64,000 nucleotides of DNA from Thermithiobacillus plumbiphilus (lineage in GTDB: Bacteria > Pseudomonadota > Gammaproteobacteria > Acidithiobacillales > Thermithiobacillaceae), in contig NZ_JBBPCO010000004.1 in assembly GCF_038070005.1 (NCBI RefSeq), positions 124,001-188,000 of the forward strand, written 5' to 3'. The position numbers and the translations under genes are program-made. A model generated the notes under the pieces. That model saw only the letters and a program-made list of their open reading frames with translations. It searched no databases and had not been told where the DNA came from. Shown one piece after another: positions 63,911 to 64,000 of this stretch (position 1 is the first letter of the stretch; every line of letters begins with the position of its first letter).

Positions 63911-64000
63911 ATGCTTCCAACCCGGTTTCTTTAAGAAAAGGGAATCACCGGTGGATTTGTGCCGTCTGTGATCTTGTCTATGACGAGCGGGATGGATGGC
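63907..64000 (+). CDS. Rubredoxin-like protein, 5' end only
   Basis: The visible 31 residues contain HRWICAVCDLVYDERDGW, the first CxxC knuckle and YDxxxGW of rubredoxin. The second Cys pair lies beyond the window, so this is truncated by the window end. Rubredoxins carry single electrons to diiron oxygenases and similar enzymes. The operon may continue further. Confidence 0.78.
   Translation, partial: MNASNPVSLRKGNHRWICAVCDLVYDERDGW

Overview
The window reads as the chromosome of a GC-rich proteobacterium. My best guess is an Acidithiobacillus-like acidophilic chemolithoautotroph. Support is indirect: the conserved run fur-recN-nadK-hrcA-grpE-dnaK-dnaJ-dapB, a CbbY-type phosphatase (usual companion of RuBisCO), sulfur-relay proteins, and a tmRNA whose tag reads ANDSDYALAA. 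The genus is inference.

Region 1 (1-540) is the left chromosomal flank: the end of a PaaI-like thioesterase, an unassigned stretch, and the terminator that probably once ended the tmRNA gene.

Region 2 (541-14763) is a mobile element of about 14.2 kb inserted at the 3' end of the tmRNA gene ssrA. A 28-bp direct repeat of the ssrA 3' end marks both borders. It carries a tyrosine integrase and excisionase, a phage-type HUH replication initiator (Rep_GPA), a ribbon-helix-helix protein, a VirD4/TraD coupling protein, a MobF relaxase-helicase, a DotA/TraY membrane protein, a KfrA-like coiled-coil regulator with a large palindromic operator, and a small ORF lying directly behind a four-repeat CRISPR array. 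There are no cas genes and no other secretion-system genes, so the element looks mobilizable rather than self-transmissible.

Region 3 (14738-49500) is core genome: ssrA and smpB; an HDOD/GGDEF signalling pair; ratA-rnfH; bamE; fur; recN; nadK; a heat-shock block with both a CIRCE element and a sigma-32-type promoter; dapB; a PilZ/DUF4388/small-GTPase group; tesA with its ABC transporter; murI; slyD; dedA; uppP; a dihydroorotase-like gene; dksA; a CbbY-like phosphatase; an EAL-HDOD protein; a sugar kinase; queF and smc.

Region 4 (49500-54350) is accessory: a large lipoprotein joining a beta-propeller to a PF04185-type phosphoesterase behind a PHO-box-like site, and a divergent pair of an ECF41-type sigma factor and a small monooxygenase-like protein.

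Region 5 (54360-64000) begins with two decayed IS5-type transposase remnants and continues as a plus-strand operon cut by the window end. It encodes a glutathione-transferase-like protein, a PNPOx-like flavoprotein, a free-standing class II tRNA-synthetase-like enzyme, a heme-oxygenase-like diiron enzyme, an unusual HAD protein, a flavin monooxygenase with an extra N-terminal domain, a polytopic membrane protein, three DsrE/F/H-like proteins, a thioredoxin-like 2Fe-2S ferredoxin and a rubredoxin. This combination looks like an undescribed pathway for a nitrogen-oxidised and/or sulfur-containing small molecule, and is the most interesting part of the window. A palindromic site overlaps its promoter and a related site precedes the synthetase-like gene.
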